NCBI RefSeq assembly: GCF_019665765.1
Contig: NZ_CP081150.1
Span: forward strand, 496,001-560,000
Source of the DNA: Deefgea tanakiae
Lineage (GTDB): Bacteria; Pseudomonadota; Gammaproteobacteria; Burkholderiales; Chitinibacteraceae
DNA length: 64,000 bases
Direction: 5' to 3'
Below the pieces are notes generated by a model, which was not told where the DNA came from, ran no database searches, and was given only the letters and a program-made list of their open reading frames with translations. The position numbers and the translations under genes are program-made. Position 1 is the stretch's first letter; every line of letters starts with the position of its first letter. Shown in pieces: positions 49,444 to 58,494 of the stretch.

Positions 49444-50075
49444 GGCGATTGGCCATTCTGGGGGCGAGCGGGCATGGTAAAGTCATTGCCGATGCTGCAT
49501 TGCTGTCGGGTTGGGATGAAGTTATTTTTTACGATGATGCTTGGCCAGAGAAAGAAATGAATGGCCGCTGGCCGATTGTTGGTAACACAGCGGCTTTACT
49601 GATGAGAATATTGCCATTTGATGGCGTTGTTGTCGGGATTGGTAATAACAAGATTAGGCTTGAGAAAACTCAGCAGCTTGCACTGCTTGATTTACCTGTT
49701 GTGACAATTGTCCACCCTTCCGCTGTGATTAGTCCTTTTTCAATGATTGGGTATGGCTCTGTAGTGCTTGCCAATTCTGTGGTTCAGGTTGATACGTCTG
49801 TTGGTGTGGCTGCATTGATCAATACTTCATCTACGGTTGACCATGATTGTGTGCTGGCAGATGGGGTTCATATTTGCCCAGGTGCTCATCTGGCAGGTGG
49901 GGTTCATGTTGGTGAAAAAAGTTGGATTGGTATTGGTTCAAGTATCAAACAGTTGGTGAATATTGGCGCTAATGTCATGATTGGCGCCGGCGCAGTGGTT
50001 GTTACCGATATTGTTGATTCTGTCACAGTGGCTGGCGTTCCAGCACGGATTTTATGTAGTGAGAAAAAATGTTAA
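49440..50075 (+). CDS. pglD: PglD-like UDP-4-amino-sugar N-acetyltransferase
   Basis: A 211-residue protein: an N-terminal Rossmann-like part (RLAILGASGHGKVIADAALLSG) followed by a left-handed beta-helix with hexapeptide repeats (VVQVDTSVGVAALINTSSTVDHDC, then HICPGAHLAGGVHVGEKSWIGIG), with catalytic His in VDHDC. It N-acetylates the 4-amino sugar nucleotide on the way to UDP-diNAcBac. It overlaps pglC by 4 bases and the aminotransferase by 7. In Neisseria the PglC-like and PglD-like activities form one protein, PglB. Confidence 0.92.
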   Translation: MRRLAILGASGHGKVIADAALLSGWDEVIFYDDAWPEKEMNGRWPIVGNTAALLMRILPFDGVVVGIGNNKIRLEKTQQLALLDLPVVTIVHPSAVISPFSMIGYGSVVLANSVVQVDTSVGVAALINTSSTVDHDCVLADGVHICPGAHLAGGVHVGEKSWIGIGSSIKQLVNIGANVMIGAGAVVVTDIVDSVTVAGVPARILCSEKKC

Positions 50076-51244
50076 ATAATCAATTAGCGCCTTGGCCCAG
50101 TTTTACTGGTGAAGAAGCTGAAGCGGTTCAGCGCGTATTGCTTTCAAATAAAGTCAATTACTGGACTGGTTCCGAATGCCGCGAGTTTGAAAAAGAATTT
50201 GCCGTTTGGTCTGAGGCAAAATATGCAGTTGCCTTGTCCAATGGTACTTTAGCGTTGGATGTGGCTTTTAAGGCTCTGGGAATTGGTGCTGACGATGATG
50301 TGATCGTCACTTCGCGTACCTTTTTGGCGTCAGCTAGTAGTATCGTGACTGCAGGAGCAAATCCGATTTTTTCAGATGTCGATCTCGATAGTCAAAATAT
50401 TACGGCTGAAACAATTCGAGCTGTGCTGACGCCCAATACCAAAGCAATTATTTGCGTTCATCTGGCGGGTTGGCCGTGTGAAATGGATGACATCATGGCT
50501 TTGGCGCAGGAAAAAGGCTTGTATGTTATTGAAGATTGCGCTCAGGCCCATGGCGCAAAATATAAAGATCGTTCGGTAGGCTCGATTGGGCATATTGCGG
50601 CTTGGTCATTTTGTCAGGACAAAATCATGACGACTGGTGGTGAGGGCGGCATGGTCACAACGAATGACGAGCAGCTTTGGCGAAAAATGTGGTCATATAA
50701 AGATCATGGCAAATCTTGGGAGGCGGTATATGAGCGTCAGCATCCCCCTGGTTTTCGCTGGGTACACGATTCTTTTGGCACCAATTGGCGCATGATGGAA
50801 ATGCAGGCCGTGATTGGCCGGATTCAACTTCGCCGTATGGTTGAGTGGACTAACCAACGTCAAGCTAATGCAGAAAGAATTGATCAGATTGCTAGAGACT
50901 TTGCTTGCATTCGTCTTCCTGCTATCCCCGCGCATATTCAGCATGCACAATACAAGCATTATTTATTTGTCGAGCCCACTCAATTGAAAGAAGGTTGGTC
51001 GCGTGATCGAATTATTGATGCGCTTGCTGACTTGGGTGTGCCTTGCTATCAGGGTTCGTGTTCTGAAGTGTATTTGGAAAAAGCATTTGACGGTACTTCT
51101 TGGCGGCCTGCGCAGCGGCTTGAAGTGGCTCGTCAATTAGGCGAAACTAGTTTGATGTTTTTGGTGCACCCAACATTAACTGATACAGATATGGATTTGG
51201 TTTGCAATGGCGTACGTGCCGTTTTAAATCAAGCTACGTTGTAG
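50069..51244 (+). CDS. pglE: DegT/DnrJ/EryC1/StrS-family aminotransferase, PglE-like
   Basis: A 391-residue PLP-dependent aminotransferase. ALSNGTLALDVAFKALGIG binds the phosphate, VIEDCAQAHGAKYKDRSVG follows, and the PLP Lys is in WSFCQDKIMTTGGEGGMV. It converts the 4-keto sugar made by the PglF-like dehydratase into UDP-4-amino-4,6-dideoxy-GlcNAc, using glutamate. Neighbours on both sides support this role. A related perosamine-type aminotransferase is a possible alternative. It overlaps pglD by 7 bases. Confidence 0.92.
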   Translation: MLNNQLAPWPSFTGEEAEAVQRVLLSNKVNYWTGSECREFEKEFAVWSEAKYAVALSNGTLALDVAFKALGIGADDDVIVTSRTFLASASSIVTAGANPIFSDVDLDSQNITAETIRAVLTPNTKAIICVHLAGWPCEMDDIMALAQEKGLYVIEDCAQAHGAKYKDRSVGSIGHIAAWSFCQDKIMTTGGEGGMVTTNDEQLWRKMWSYKDHGKSWEAVYERQHPPGFRWVHDSFGTNWRMMEMQAVIGRIQLRRMVEWTNQRQANAERIDQIARDFACIRLPAIPAHIQHAQYKHYLFVEPTQLKEGWSRDRIIDALADLGVPCYQGSCSEVYLEKAFDGTSWRPAQRLEVARQLGETSLMFLVHPTLTDTDMDLVCNGVRAVLNQATL

Positions 51245-51259
51245 GGCGCTAGTAATTTT

Positions 51260-53152
51260 ATGATTCGTCGTCTTTCATATTTATCTCGTGCGACCAAAAG
51301 CCTGATTATTTTGGCTGCTGATTTTGTTTTGCTGCCATTGGCTTTATGGGTTGCGATTGCGCTGCGCTTGGATGATTGGCGTTATCCTGTTCATTTTTCT
51401 TGGTGGGTTTTTTTATTACCATCAATTATTGCGGCGCCAATTTTTATCCGATTTGGCTTATACCGCGCAGTCATTCGTTATATTGAAGATAAAGCGGTTT
51501 TAACGATTGCAACGGCAGTGAGTTTAGCTGTCATTGCTTTTGTTGCTGCTATTCAATTTTTCCAAATTACCGGTATTCCGCGTGGTTCTTTAGTGATTTT
51601 CTGGCTACTGGCAACGGCTATTATTATCGCTAGTCGATTTGGTGCGCGTTCAATTTTGCGTCAATTAGCGCCACTTTCACAGAATAGAAAAAATGTACTG
51701 ATTTATGGTGCAGGTAGTGCTGGGCGGCAATTGGCGGTGGCACTGCGTACGGGTCAAGAATATGAGCCTGTTGGCTATGTCGATGATTCGTTGCAACAGC
51801 AAGGTCTGCAAATTGGCGGACTGAAGGTTATTAGTAATGCCCAAATGTTACAGTGGGTAGAGTCAAAAAAAGTAGATCAAATTTTATTGGCGATACCCTC
51901 AGCATCACGCTCAAGGCAGATCGAAATTGTTAATCAGCTTGAGCCTTTGGCGGTCGAAGTTCGTATTTTGCCAGGCATGGCCGACTTGGTCAGTGGTGAG
52001 GTACGATTAGCGGACGCCCGTGAAGTTGGGGTCGATGAATTATTGGGTCGTGAGCCGGTTCCACCCAATAAAGAATTACTGGCTCGAAATATTGCAAGTC
52101 AAGTCGTAATGGTGACGGGGGCTGGTGGCTCGATTGGTTCTGAGCTTTGCCGTCAGATCATTAAAAACCAGCCTGTCGCATTAGTTTTGTATGAGCTTTC
52201 CGAGTTTGCACTCTATTCAATCGAACAGGAGTTAAGCCAAATTATTCGTGAGCAGGGGGTGCAGATTGCAATTCACCCTGTATTAGGCTCGGTGCAAAAT
52301 GGTATGCGCCTTGCTGCGATTATGGCGCGTTATCATGTTCAGACTGTGTATCACGCTGCAGCGTATAAACATGTTCCTTTGGTTGAATTCAATATTACTG
52401 AGGGCATTTTAAATAATGCTTTTGGTACGCGCTCAGCTGCGGCGGCGGCCATCGAAGCGGGGGTTGAGTCTTTTGTATTGATTTCAACCGATAAAGCTGT
52501 GCGGCCGACTAATATCATGGGCGCAAGTAAGCGCATGGCTGAATTGGCGCTGCAGGCTTATGCGCTTGATTCATCGGTAAAAACGCGCTTTAGTATGGTT
52601 CGGTTTGGTAATGTACTTGGTTCCAGTGGTTCGGTTGTGCCATTGTTTCGCAAGCAGATTGCCGCTGGCGGGCCTGTCAAGGTGACGCATCCTGAGATCA
52701 ATCGTTTCTTTATGACGATTCCTGAGGCATCACAATTGGTGATTCAAGCTGGTGCAATGGGTGGCAATGGCGAGGTATTTGTGCTGGACATGGGCTCGCC
52801 CGTACGAATTGTAGATTTGGCGCGACGTATGGTTCACTTGAGTGGCTACACTGTGCGTGATGAAAAAAATCTAAATGGCGATATCGCAATTGAGTTTTCA
52901 GGCTTACGTCCTGGTGAAAAGCTCTACGAGGAATTGCTGATTGGCGACAATGTCAGCGGTACCGAGCATCCTCGGATCATGAAAGCGAATGAGGGCTGTT
53001 TAACTTTGGATGAGCTTGAGCAGTCGATTGCAGATTTAAGTGTTGCTTGTGTCTCAAATGATTCACGCAAAATTATCGATGTGCTGCAGCGCTGTGTGTC
53101 TGGATTTAAACCTGATCATGATGTACGTGATCATTTATGTGAATTTTCCTAA
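51260..53152 (+). CDS. pglF: Membrane UDP-GlcNAc 4,6-dehydratase, PglF/WbpM-like
   Basis: A 630-residue protein: four N-terminal membrane helices (about residues 14-115), a first nucleotide-binding region (VLIYGAGSAGRQLAVAL, residue 147 on) and a C-terminal SDR domain (VVMVTGAGGSIGSELCRQI, residue 281 on) with LISTDKAVRPTNIMGASKRMAE, the Met-x3-Lys variant of these dehydratases. It makes UDP-4-keto-6-deoxy-GlcNAc, the precursor for the aminotransferase and acetyltransferase upstream. It ends the polysaccharide locus. No strong terminator follows, only an imperfect hairpin at 53226-53269. Confidence 0.94.
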   Translation: MIRRLSYLSRATKSLIILAADFVLLPLALWVAIALRLDDWRYPVHFSWWVFLLPSIIAAPIFIRFGLYRAVIRYIEDKAVLTIATAVSLAVIAFVAAIQFFQITGIPRGSLVIFWLLATAIIIASRFGARSILRQLAPLSQNRKNVLIYGAGSAGRQLAVALRTGQEYEPVGYVDDSLQQQGLQIGGLKVISNAQMLQWVESKKVDQILLAIPSASRSRQIEIVNQLEPLAVEVRILPGMADLVSGEVRLADAREVGVDELLGREPVPPNKELLARNIASQVVMVTGAGGSIGSELCRQIIKNQPVALVLYELSEFALYSIEQELSQIIREQGVQIAIHPVLGSVQNGMRLAAIMARYHVQTVYHAAAYKHVPLVEFNITEGILNNAFGTRSAAAAAIEAGVESFVLISTDKAVRPTNIMGASKRMAELALQAYALDSSVKTRFSMVRFGNVLGSSGSVVPLFRKQIAAGGPVKVTHPEINRFFMTIPEASQLVIQAGAMGGNGEVFVLDMGSPVRIVDLARRMVHLSGYTVRDEKNLNGDIAIEFSGLRPGEKLYEELLIGDNVSGTEHPRIMKANEGCLTLDELEQSIADLSVACVSNDSRKIIDVLQRCVSGFKPDHDVRDHLCEFS

Positions 53153-53290
53153 CCCCAAAAATATAGCTTCATTTTTCGGCCTACTCAACCTGCGGGTAGC
53201 AAGAATAAATTTAATCGCTTCTTGGGTATTGCCCCTATGCGTTAATAATTAATAGCTAGGGGGTAATACCTAGGGGTTGTGCCGTGTTGA
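53153..53290. other. Gap after the polysaccharide locus, with an imperfect hairpin
   Basis: It holds an imperfect inverted repeat, GTATTGCCCCTA at 53226-53237 and TAGGGGGTAATAC at 53257-53269, with no T-run. No gene is seen. The rng fragment begins at its right edge. Confidence 0.5.
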
Positions 53291-53674
53291 GCTGTTCTTG
53301 CTTGTACGCAGTGTCTATCTGCAGATAAATCGGTTTTTTGATGAAGTCAGCCAGTTGCGCTAAGTTGGCTGGCTCTTCGTCGAGGAGCATGTCGATGACC
53401 GATGACGACGCTAAAATTCGGTATTCTTTGGCATTGAATTGGCGCGCCTCACGTCAGATTCCCCGCAGTGTCTCATAGCAAATCGATGGTGCAGCTTTGA
53501 TTTCTCCACGGCAAGTTAGGCAGGGCCCGCTCAGTACGCGGGCGAGTGATTCTCCTTGCGTGCGTTTCCGGCGGCTCTCGAACAGGCCTAGGCTGGTAAA
53601 GTTCGAGCCCGTTATTTTAGCGCAGTAATTTTCTAGTACTTTATTTCATTCGCTTTAAATTGCTATTTTATGCT
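53291..53674 (-). pseudogene. rng: Decayed 3' fragment of an rng (RNase G) gene
   Basis: This stretch aligns along its whole length with 21326-21711, the last third of the intact rng, in the same orientation, at roughly four in five identical bases by eye. The reading frame of RNase G can be followed: EQ near the end, ARQFNAKEYR, the CPTC zinc-link region (here PCLTC) and KITGS for KITVS. It carries three in-frame stops (53454-53456, 53646-53648, 53655-53657), a 6-base in-frame deletion beside the zinc link near 53510 and a 3-base insertion nearby. Many differences are at third codon positions, as if the sequence diverged while still functional. No start or S1 domain remains, so no product is expected. 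Confidence 0.93.
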
Positions 53675-53814
53675 GAACGATGACTTGCTGGCCTTCTGTA
53701 TTTTGTGGCTGAGGGCGCGAGTTTGCTCCACTGTTTTGTCGAAAATTTGGCGTGCCGCTGATTTCTTGCCTATCTTTGATTACGAAAGTTAAAAATTTGA
53801 TAGGGGTGGATGAA

Positions 53815-54453
53815 ATGAAGCTGCAACGTGGTTTTACCTTGGTTGAATTGGCGATTGTACTGGTGATTATTGGGCTGATTTTGGGCGCTGCATTTAAAGG
53901 AAAGGATTTGATTGATGGGGCGAAGGTCAAAAATATGTCTGCGCAGGTGAATAAAATGCAGGCGGGCTTTAATACCTATTTTGATAAGTACGGTGCTTAC
54001 CCTGGGGATGCTTGCACTACCGCTGAATCAACGTCTACTACTGTAACGAAGTGTGCTGCAACTACAGGAAGGGACGGGAGCTTGAAGGGGAGTGATGAGC
54101 CTGTTGCTGCATTACAGGTGTTGAAAAATACAAATATTTTAACTGATGCTGACATTAAAAGTGTATTTGGCGACGCTTGGTCAATCACCGATGCGACTTC
54201 AGCAATTTCAGCTGCTAGGTTGGTGGCTGGGACAAATTATATGGTTGTTGGTGTACCTGCGGCCACGACAAAAGTAGATGTTCGCTTTGTATGCGCACTA
54301 GATGCGGCCATTGATGATGGCAACCCAGATGCGGGTATTGTGCGCAGCTCTGCAACGAAAGGTGCAGCCCCCACCGCAGATAATTATCAGAAAGATACTG
54401 ATTGTTGGGCTGCAACGGGTACTGCGACTTTGGCGGTGCGCGTTTTGCCATAG
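53815..54453 (+). CDS. Orphan type IV pilin-like (pseudopilin) protein
   Basis: A 212-residue protein. The prepilin leader MKLQRG precedes FTLVELAIVLVIIGLILGAAFKG, with cleavage between Gly and Phe and Glu5 of the mature N terminus present. The rest is a variable globular part with four or five cysteines (DACTTAES, TKCAATT, FVCALD, DCWAATG) that could form disulphides. It is longer than major pilins and most like pseudopilins of the PilE/GspH group. ATG 53815 with AGGGGTGG upstream is chosen over the frame start at 53752. No other pilus or secretion gene is nearby, so it would depend on machinery elsewhere. A terminator follows. Confidence 0.85.
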   Translation: MKLQRGFTLVELAIVLVIIGLILGAAFKGKDLIDGAKVKNMSAQVNKMQAGFNTYFDKYGAYPGDACTTAESTSTTVTKCAATTGRDGSLKGSDEPVAALQVLKNTNILTDADIKSVFGDAWSITDATSAISAARLVAGTNYMVVGVPAATTKVDVRFVCALDAAIDDGNPDAGIVRSSATKGAAPTADNYQKDTDCWAATGTATLAVRVLP

Positions 54454-54478
54454 CGGACAGCTGGATTATGGTGATTTT

Positions 54479-54506
54479 AAAGCCGACTTCGTGTCGGCTT
54501 TATTTT
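54479..54506 (+). terminator. Rho-independent terminator
   Basis: AAAGCCGAC, loop TTCGT, GTCGGCTTT, then TATTTT, after the pilin-like gene. Confidence 0.88.
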
Positions 54507-54607
54507 GTGCGCCCGACACTGCGCAATGTGCTTTGAGTTCGCCAAACGGTTTGTTGCGGGTATATTGATCTAGATATTATTAAATAATGGTTACGTCGAT
54601 ATACGTA

Positions 54608-55273
54608 TTATGCTTTGAGTGCTTCACGCAGCAGTGACAGCGTCACGGGGCGTTGTTTTGACAAAGATAAAGTATTAATACTTTCGATTTGCCGGTACAG
54701 GCTCGGCAAGTCGCGTTCGGCGTGTCGCATGAGGTAGTCAACAAGTTCTTCGGACAGTTCAAAACCAAGGCTACGTGCGTGGCGTTGCAGCGCGGCGGCT
54801 TTGTCGGTGTCGGATAAGGTTTTTAGCTGATAAATCAATCCCCAACCCAAGCGTGTCGTCAGATCAATCCGCAGTGGTAGCAACATCGGTGGTAAATGAC
54901 CGCTCACCAAAATCCGTCCCGTACCTTCACGCAATGTATTGTAATGATCGAATAATACAATCTGCTGCTCGGCGTCTAAGCTTTCCACATTATCAACAAT
55001 GAGCGCGGCATCACTCGCTAGTTCTTGCGGCAGCATATTGTCTTGCGCGTTGATCAGATGCACCGTGTGGTGAGTAGCAAGGCGCTCCTGCGCAGCGGCG
55101 AGTAGATAACTTTTACCTGCGCCGTGTTCGCCCCACAGATACAAAGCGCGCACCGAAGTGTCGCCGCTGGCCCATTGACCGAGCTGAAAAAGCAGTTCGG
55201 CATTTTCTCCGCGTACAAAGTCATCAAAACTTTTGGGTTGCGGGAGCTGTAAATCGAGGACGAGCTGGTTCAT
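54608..55273 (-). CDS. hda: DnaA regulatory inactivator Hda
   Basis: A 221-residue AAA+ protein homologous to the ATPase domain of DnaA. The N-terminal QLVLDL is the expected beta-clamp-binding motif. Walker A is GEHGAGKS (residues 48-55), Walker B LIVDNVESLD. The DNA-binding domain of DnaA is absent. Bound to the DNA-loaded clamp, Hda stimulates ATP hydrolysis by DnaA and so prevents re-initiation of replication. It is divergent from purM, the usual arrangement in betaproteobacteria. Confidence 0.95.
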   Translation of the reverse strand: MNQLVLDLQLPQPKSFDDFVRGENAELLFQLGQWASGDTSVRALYLWGEHGAGKSYLLAAAQERLATHHTVHLINAQDNMLPQELASDAALIVDNVESLDAEQQIVLFDHYNTLREGTGRILVSGHLPPMLLPLRIDLTTRLGWGLIYQLKTLSDTDKAAALQRHARSLGFELSEELVDYLMRHAERDLPSLYRQIESINTLSLSKQRPVTLSLLREALKA

Positions 55274-55496
55274 TCAGGCTGACCTTGGGGCAAACGATGG
55301 CAATTTATGCGTTGAAAACGCATTCTTCCCGATAATGGGGGCAGGCGAAGTGGCAATTTTGATATAAAATGCGTGGTTTGCTGAATGTGACGTCTATTCT
55401 AACGCACACGGCGGGTATTTTGACAGCGATGCAACCGTTTCCTTCGCTGCGAAACCCTCCTTCAGCCCAGATCACCTAAGTACGAGGCCCAAATCC

Positions 55497-56534
55497 ATGT
55501 CCAAACAAAGTCTGAGTTACCGCGATGCCGGTGTAGATATCGACGCTGGTGACCAGCTCGTTGAGAACATTAAACCGTTTGCTAAACGCACGATGCGCCC
55601 TGAAGTGTTGGGTGGTATTGGCGGTTTTGGCGCGCTCGTTGAAATTAGCAAAAAATTCCAAGAGCCAGTTCTGGTTTCCGGCACCGATGGTGTGGGTACA
55701 AAATTGAAGTTAGCGTTTGAATTGAATCGCCATGACACCGTCGGTATCGATTTGGTTGGCATGAGCGTGAACGATATTTTGGTTCAAGGCGCTGAGCCAC
55801 TATTTTTTCTTGATTACTTTGCTTGCGGCAAGCTGGATGTGGATAGCGCGACTGAAGTGATTAAAGGCATTGCCGCAGGTTGCGAGCAAGCTGGTTGCGC
55901 ATTAACTGGCGGCGAAACGGCTGAAATGCCTGGGATGTACCCGGTTGGCGAATACGATTTGGCTGGGTTTGCTGTAGGCGTCGTTGAAAAAAGCAAAATC
56001 ATTACTGGCGAAACAATTGCCGCTGGCGATGTGGTGTTGGGCTTGGCTTCAAACGGCGCGCATTCAAATGGCTACTCGCTGATTCGTAAGATTTTGCATC
56101 TTGCGGATGCGGATTACGCGGCTGAATTTGATGGTGGCAAGAGCTTGGGTGACGTGGTGATGGCACCGACGCGTATTTACGTGAAGCCTTTGTTGAAATT
56201 AATGGCTGAAATGACCGTCAAAGGCATGGCACACATCACTGGCGGCGGTATTACTGAAAACGTACCACGCGTATTGCCAGCTAATGTCGTTGCTCAAATC
56301 GATGCAAAAAGCTGGACGATGCCAAAATTGTTCCAATGGCTGCAAGAGCAAGGGAATGTCGCCCCGCAAGAAATGTACAAAACGTTTAACTGTGGCGTGG
56401 GCATGGTGGTGATTATGGCTGCTGAAGATGCTGCTGCTGCGACTGCATTACTCGAAGCTGAAGGCGAAACGGTGTATCAACTAGGTACTGTGCGTGCTCG
56501 CGTTGGCGAAGAGCATCAAACTCAAGTTGCTTAA
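55497..56534 (+). CDS. purM: Phosphoribosylformylglycinamidine cyclo-ligase
   Basis: A 345-residue AIR synthetase. [37 protein letters not shown] and [13 protein letters not shown] are signature segments. It closes the imidazole ring to give aminoimidazole ribotide in de novo purine synthesis. That product is also the ThiC substrate. The start lies 223 bases from the divergent hda start, and an intrinsic terminator follows. purN is the next gene downstream, from its own region. Confidence 0.98.
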   Translation: MSKQSLSYRDAGVDIDAGDQLVENIKPFAKRTMRPEVLGGIGGFGALVEISKKFQEPVLVSGTDGVGTKLKLAFELNRHDTVGIDLVGMSVNDILVQGAEPLFFLDYFACGKLDVDSATEVIKGIAAGCEQAGCALTGGETAEMPGMYPVGEYDLAGFAVGVVEKSKIITGETIAAGDVVLGLASNGAHSNGYSLIRKILHLADADYAAEFDGGKSLGDVVMAPTRIYVKPLLKLMAEMTVKGMAHITGGGITENVPRVLPANVVAQIDAKSWTMPKLFQWLQEQGNVAPQEMYKTFNCGVGMVVIMAAEDAAAATALLEAEGETVYQLGTVRARVGEEHQTQVA

Positions 56535-56552
56535 TTTGCTGTGAATTCAAAA

Positions 56553-56582
56553 GGGCGAGGCCTCTTGGTCTCGCTTTTTTTA
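56553..56582 (+). terminator. Rho-independent terminator
   Basis: GGGCGAGGCC, loop TCTT, GGTCTCGC and a long T-run, after purM. Confidence 0.9.
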
Positions 56583-56678
56583 TTGTGGTTTTGTTTTTTA
56601 GTTGTTGTTGAGTAGGTATATGAATGTGGCTATTGATTGATAATTGCTGCATTCATATACGTCACTCTTTTTGTAAAA

Positions 56679-57317
56679 ATGAAAAAAAATATCGTTATTT
56701 TGATTTCAGGTCGTGGCAGCAATATGCAGTCCATCGTGAATGCGCAGATTGCGGGGGCTCATATTACGGCAGTCATTTCTAATCGCCCCGATGCGGCGGG
56801 ATTGGCTTGGGCTGCGGAGCGTGGGATTACGACTGCGGTGCTGGACCACAAACTATTTGCAGACCGCGCTGCATTTGATGTGGCCTTGGCTGAGCTGATT
56901 GATGGTTTTGCGCCTGATCTCGTCGTGTTGGCTGGCTTTATGCGAATTTTGACGGCTGATTTCGTCAATCATTACGTGAATCGTTTGATTAACGTCCATC
57001 CCTCGCTATTGCCTGCTTTTATTGGCGTAAATACGCATCAGCGGGCGATTGATGAAGGCGTGAAATTGGCGGGTTGTACGGTGCATTTTGTTACGGCTGA
57101 GCTTGATAGCGGGCCAATTATTGCGCAAGCGGCTGTGCCGGTAATGCTCGACGACAGCGCAGAAACTTTAGCGCAGCGCATTTTGGTACAAGAGCATCAA
57201 CTCTATCCAAAGGTAGTGCAGTGGTTTGTTGCCGACCAATTAAGTGTGGTGGGTAAGCAGGTCCGTGTGACTGCGCCGGCGAGTTCAGACGCTTACTTGC
57301 AAGCACCGAGTGCCTAA
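56679..57317 (+). CDS. purN: Phosphoribosylglycinamide formyltransferase
   Basis: From ATG 56679 the product has 212 residues, the PurN length. MKKNIVILISGRGSNMQSIV is the N-terminal nucleotide-binding signature, and the catalytic Asn-His-Asp set lies in INVHPSLLPAFIG and TAELDSGPIIAQ. It formylates GAR with 10-formyl-THF in purine synthesis. The frame is open to 56637, but the earlier part has no family match and no good ribosome-binding site. It overlaps the start of the DUF3108 gene by 8 bases if that gene starts at GTG 57310. Confidence 0.96.
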   Translation: MKKNIVILISGRGSNMQSIVNAQIAGAHITAVISNRPDAAGLAWAAERGITTAVLDHKLFADRAAFDVALAELIDGFAPDLVVLAGFMRILTADFVNHYVNRLINVHPSLLPAFIGVNTHQRAIDEGVKLAGCTVHFVTAELDSGPIIAQAAVPVMLDDSAETLAQRILVQEHQLYPKVVQWFVADQLSVVGKQVRVTAPASSDAYLQAPSA

Positions 57318-58494
57318 TTTAATGAAGTATTTGCGCTGGTTCATTTGGATTGCTTTGGTCGCATCAATTGTGATGCATCTGGCTACCATTTTGGCCGAGC
57401 CAATTTATGCATGGTTCACTCAGCCTGAGTTTTCGCAAACCGAACTGAAAAAAACTGATCGCAAGTTGGATGAGCAAAGTTTGGATGAGGACGAAAAACC
57501 AGCTGAGTTAGCTAATGTGAAACCCGCTGAAAAGCAGATGGTGTATTTGCAGCCCATCGCGCCCAAGATTGCAGTTGAAAAACCCATAGTTAAGACTAAA
57601 CAGGTCGCCAGCGCGGCTAAGTCTAAATCTGTGCTGATTGACGCGGTGGGTAAAGAATCTGCATCTGCAGTAGCGACTCAATCAATAACTGCGAGCGAGG
57701 TGCAGGTTGCCTCCGCGTTGACCCATGCACGCGAAGTCGTTGCGAGTGCACCTGTGCAGGTTAATGTAGCAACAGCCTCTGCAGTGCAAGCGTCGCGGGT
57801 GGCGACGCAAATTGATACGGAAGCGAGTAAGCGGTTTCCGCGTGTGGTAGAGATCGGCTATTACTGGACTGTATTTGATGCCCGCATGACGTGGAAGATA
57901 GAAAAAGATCGTTATGCTTTGCAGCTCAAAGCCAATCCTGCTGGCCGGCACATTCTCTATTTGAGTGAAGGTGAAATCAATGCGCGCAATGGTGTGAAGC
58001 CGCTGCGCTTTGCTGATTTGAGTCCTGGTGTTGATAAAGCGCCGAAAAATGAAGCGGTTTTTGATTGGGGCAATGATACGGCACGTATCGGGCCACCCAA
58101 TAATCAGAAAATAGAGCCTATCGAACCTGGTGATCAAGATTTACTCTCCGCTGCGCTTCATTTGGCCTTTATGGGAAGCAAGCATCCGAGTTATGAGATG
58201 GCGTTGTTTAGTGGGAGAAAACGCTACCCGAATGCGGTTTTTGAGCTAAAAGGTGAAGCGACTTTAACTTTGGGTACGACCAAAGTGGATGCGGTATTGA
58301 TGCGCGCGAAGTGGGATGATAGGCAGGTCGATTTTTGGCTGGCACCACAGTGGAATAATTTGCCGGTGAAAATGAGTATTAATTTAGGCAAAGATGGCGG
58401 TAGTTTTGAGGTATTGGCCAAAGAGGTTTCACTTGATGGGCGAAAGGTGCTGGAATGGATTGCGCCGCGTGACCAACAGCAGCGTAGGCCTTAA
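57310..58494 (+). CDS. Membrane-anchored DUF3108 protein
   Basis: A 394-residue protein: one N-terminal membrane helix (about residues 10-30), a long Ala/Val/Lys/Ser-rich linker (45-175) likely crossing the periplasm like a TonB-type spacer, and a C-terminal DUF3108 domain from about 180. This opens VVEIGYYWTVFDARMTWKIEKDRYAL and includes PLRFAD, GDQDLLSAAL, GRKRYP and WDDRQVDFWLAPQWNNLPV. Function is not established. The next gene encodes a shorter paralogue of this domain. Start at GTG 57310 or ATG 57322 is undecided. It is linked with purN and an RsmB-type gene. Confidence 0.85.
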   Translation: MPNLMKYLRWFIWIALVASIVMHLATILAEPIYAWFTQPEFSQTELKKTDRKLDEQSLDEDEKPAELANVKPAEKQMVYLQPIAPKIAVEKPIVKTKQVASAAKSKSVLIDAVGKESASAVATQSITASEVQVASALTHAREVVASAPVQVNVATASAVQASRVATQIDTEASKRFPRVVEIGYYWTVFDARMTWKIEKDRYALQLKANPAGRHILYLSEGEINARNGVKPLRFADLSPGVDKAPKNEAVFDWGNDTARIGPPNNQKIEPIEPGDQDLLSAALHLAFMGSKHPSYEMALFSGRKRYPNAVFELKGEATLTLGTTKVDAVLMRAKWDDRQVDFWLAPQWNNLPVKMSINLGKDGGSFEVLAKEVSLDGRKVLEWIAPRDQQQRRP

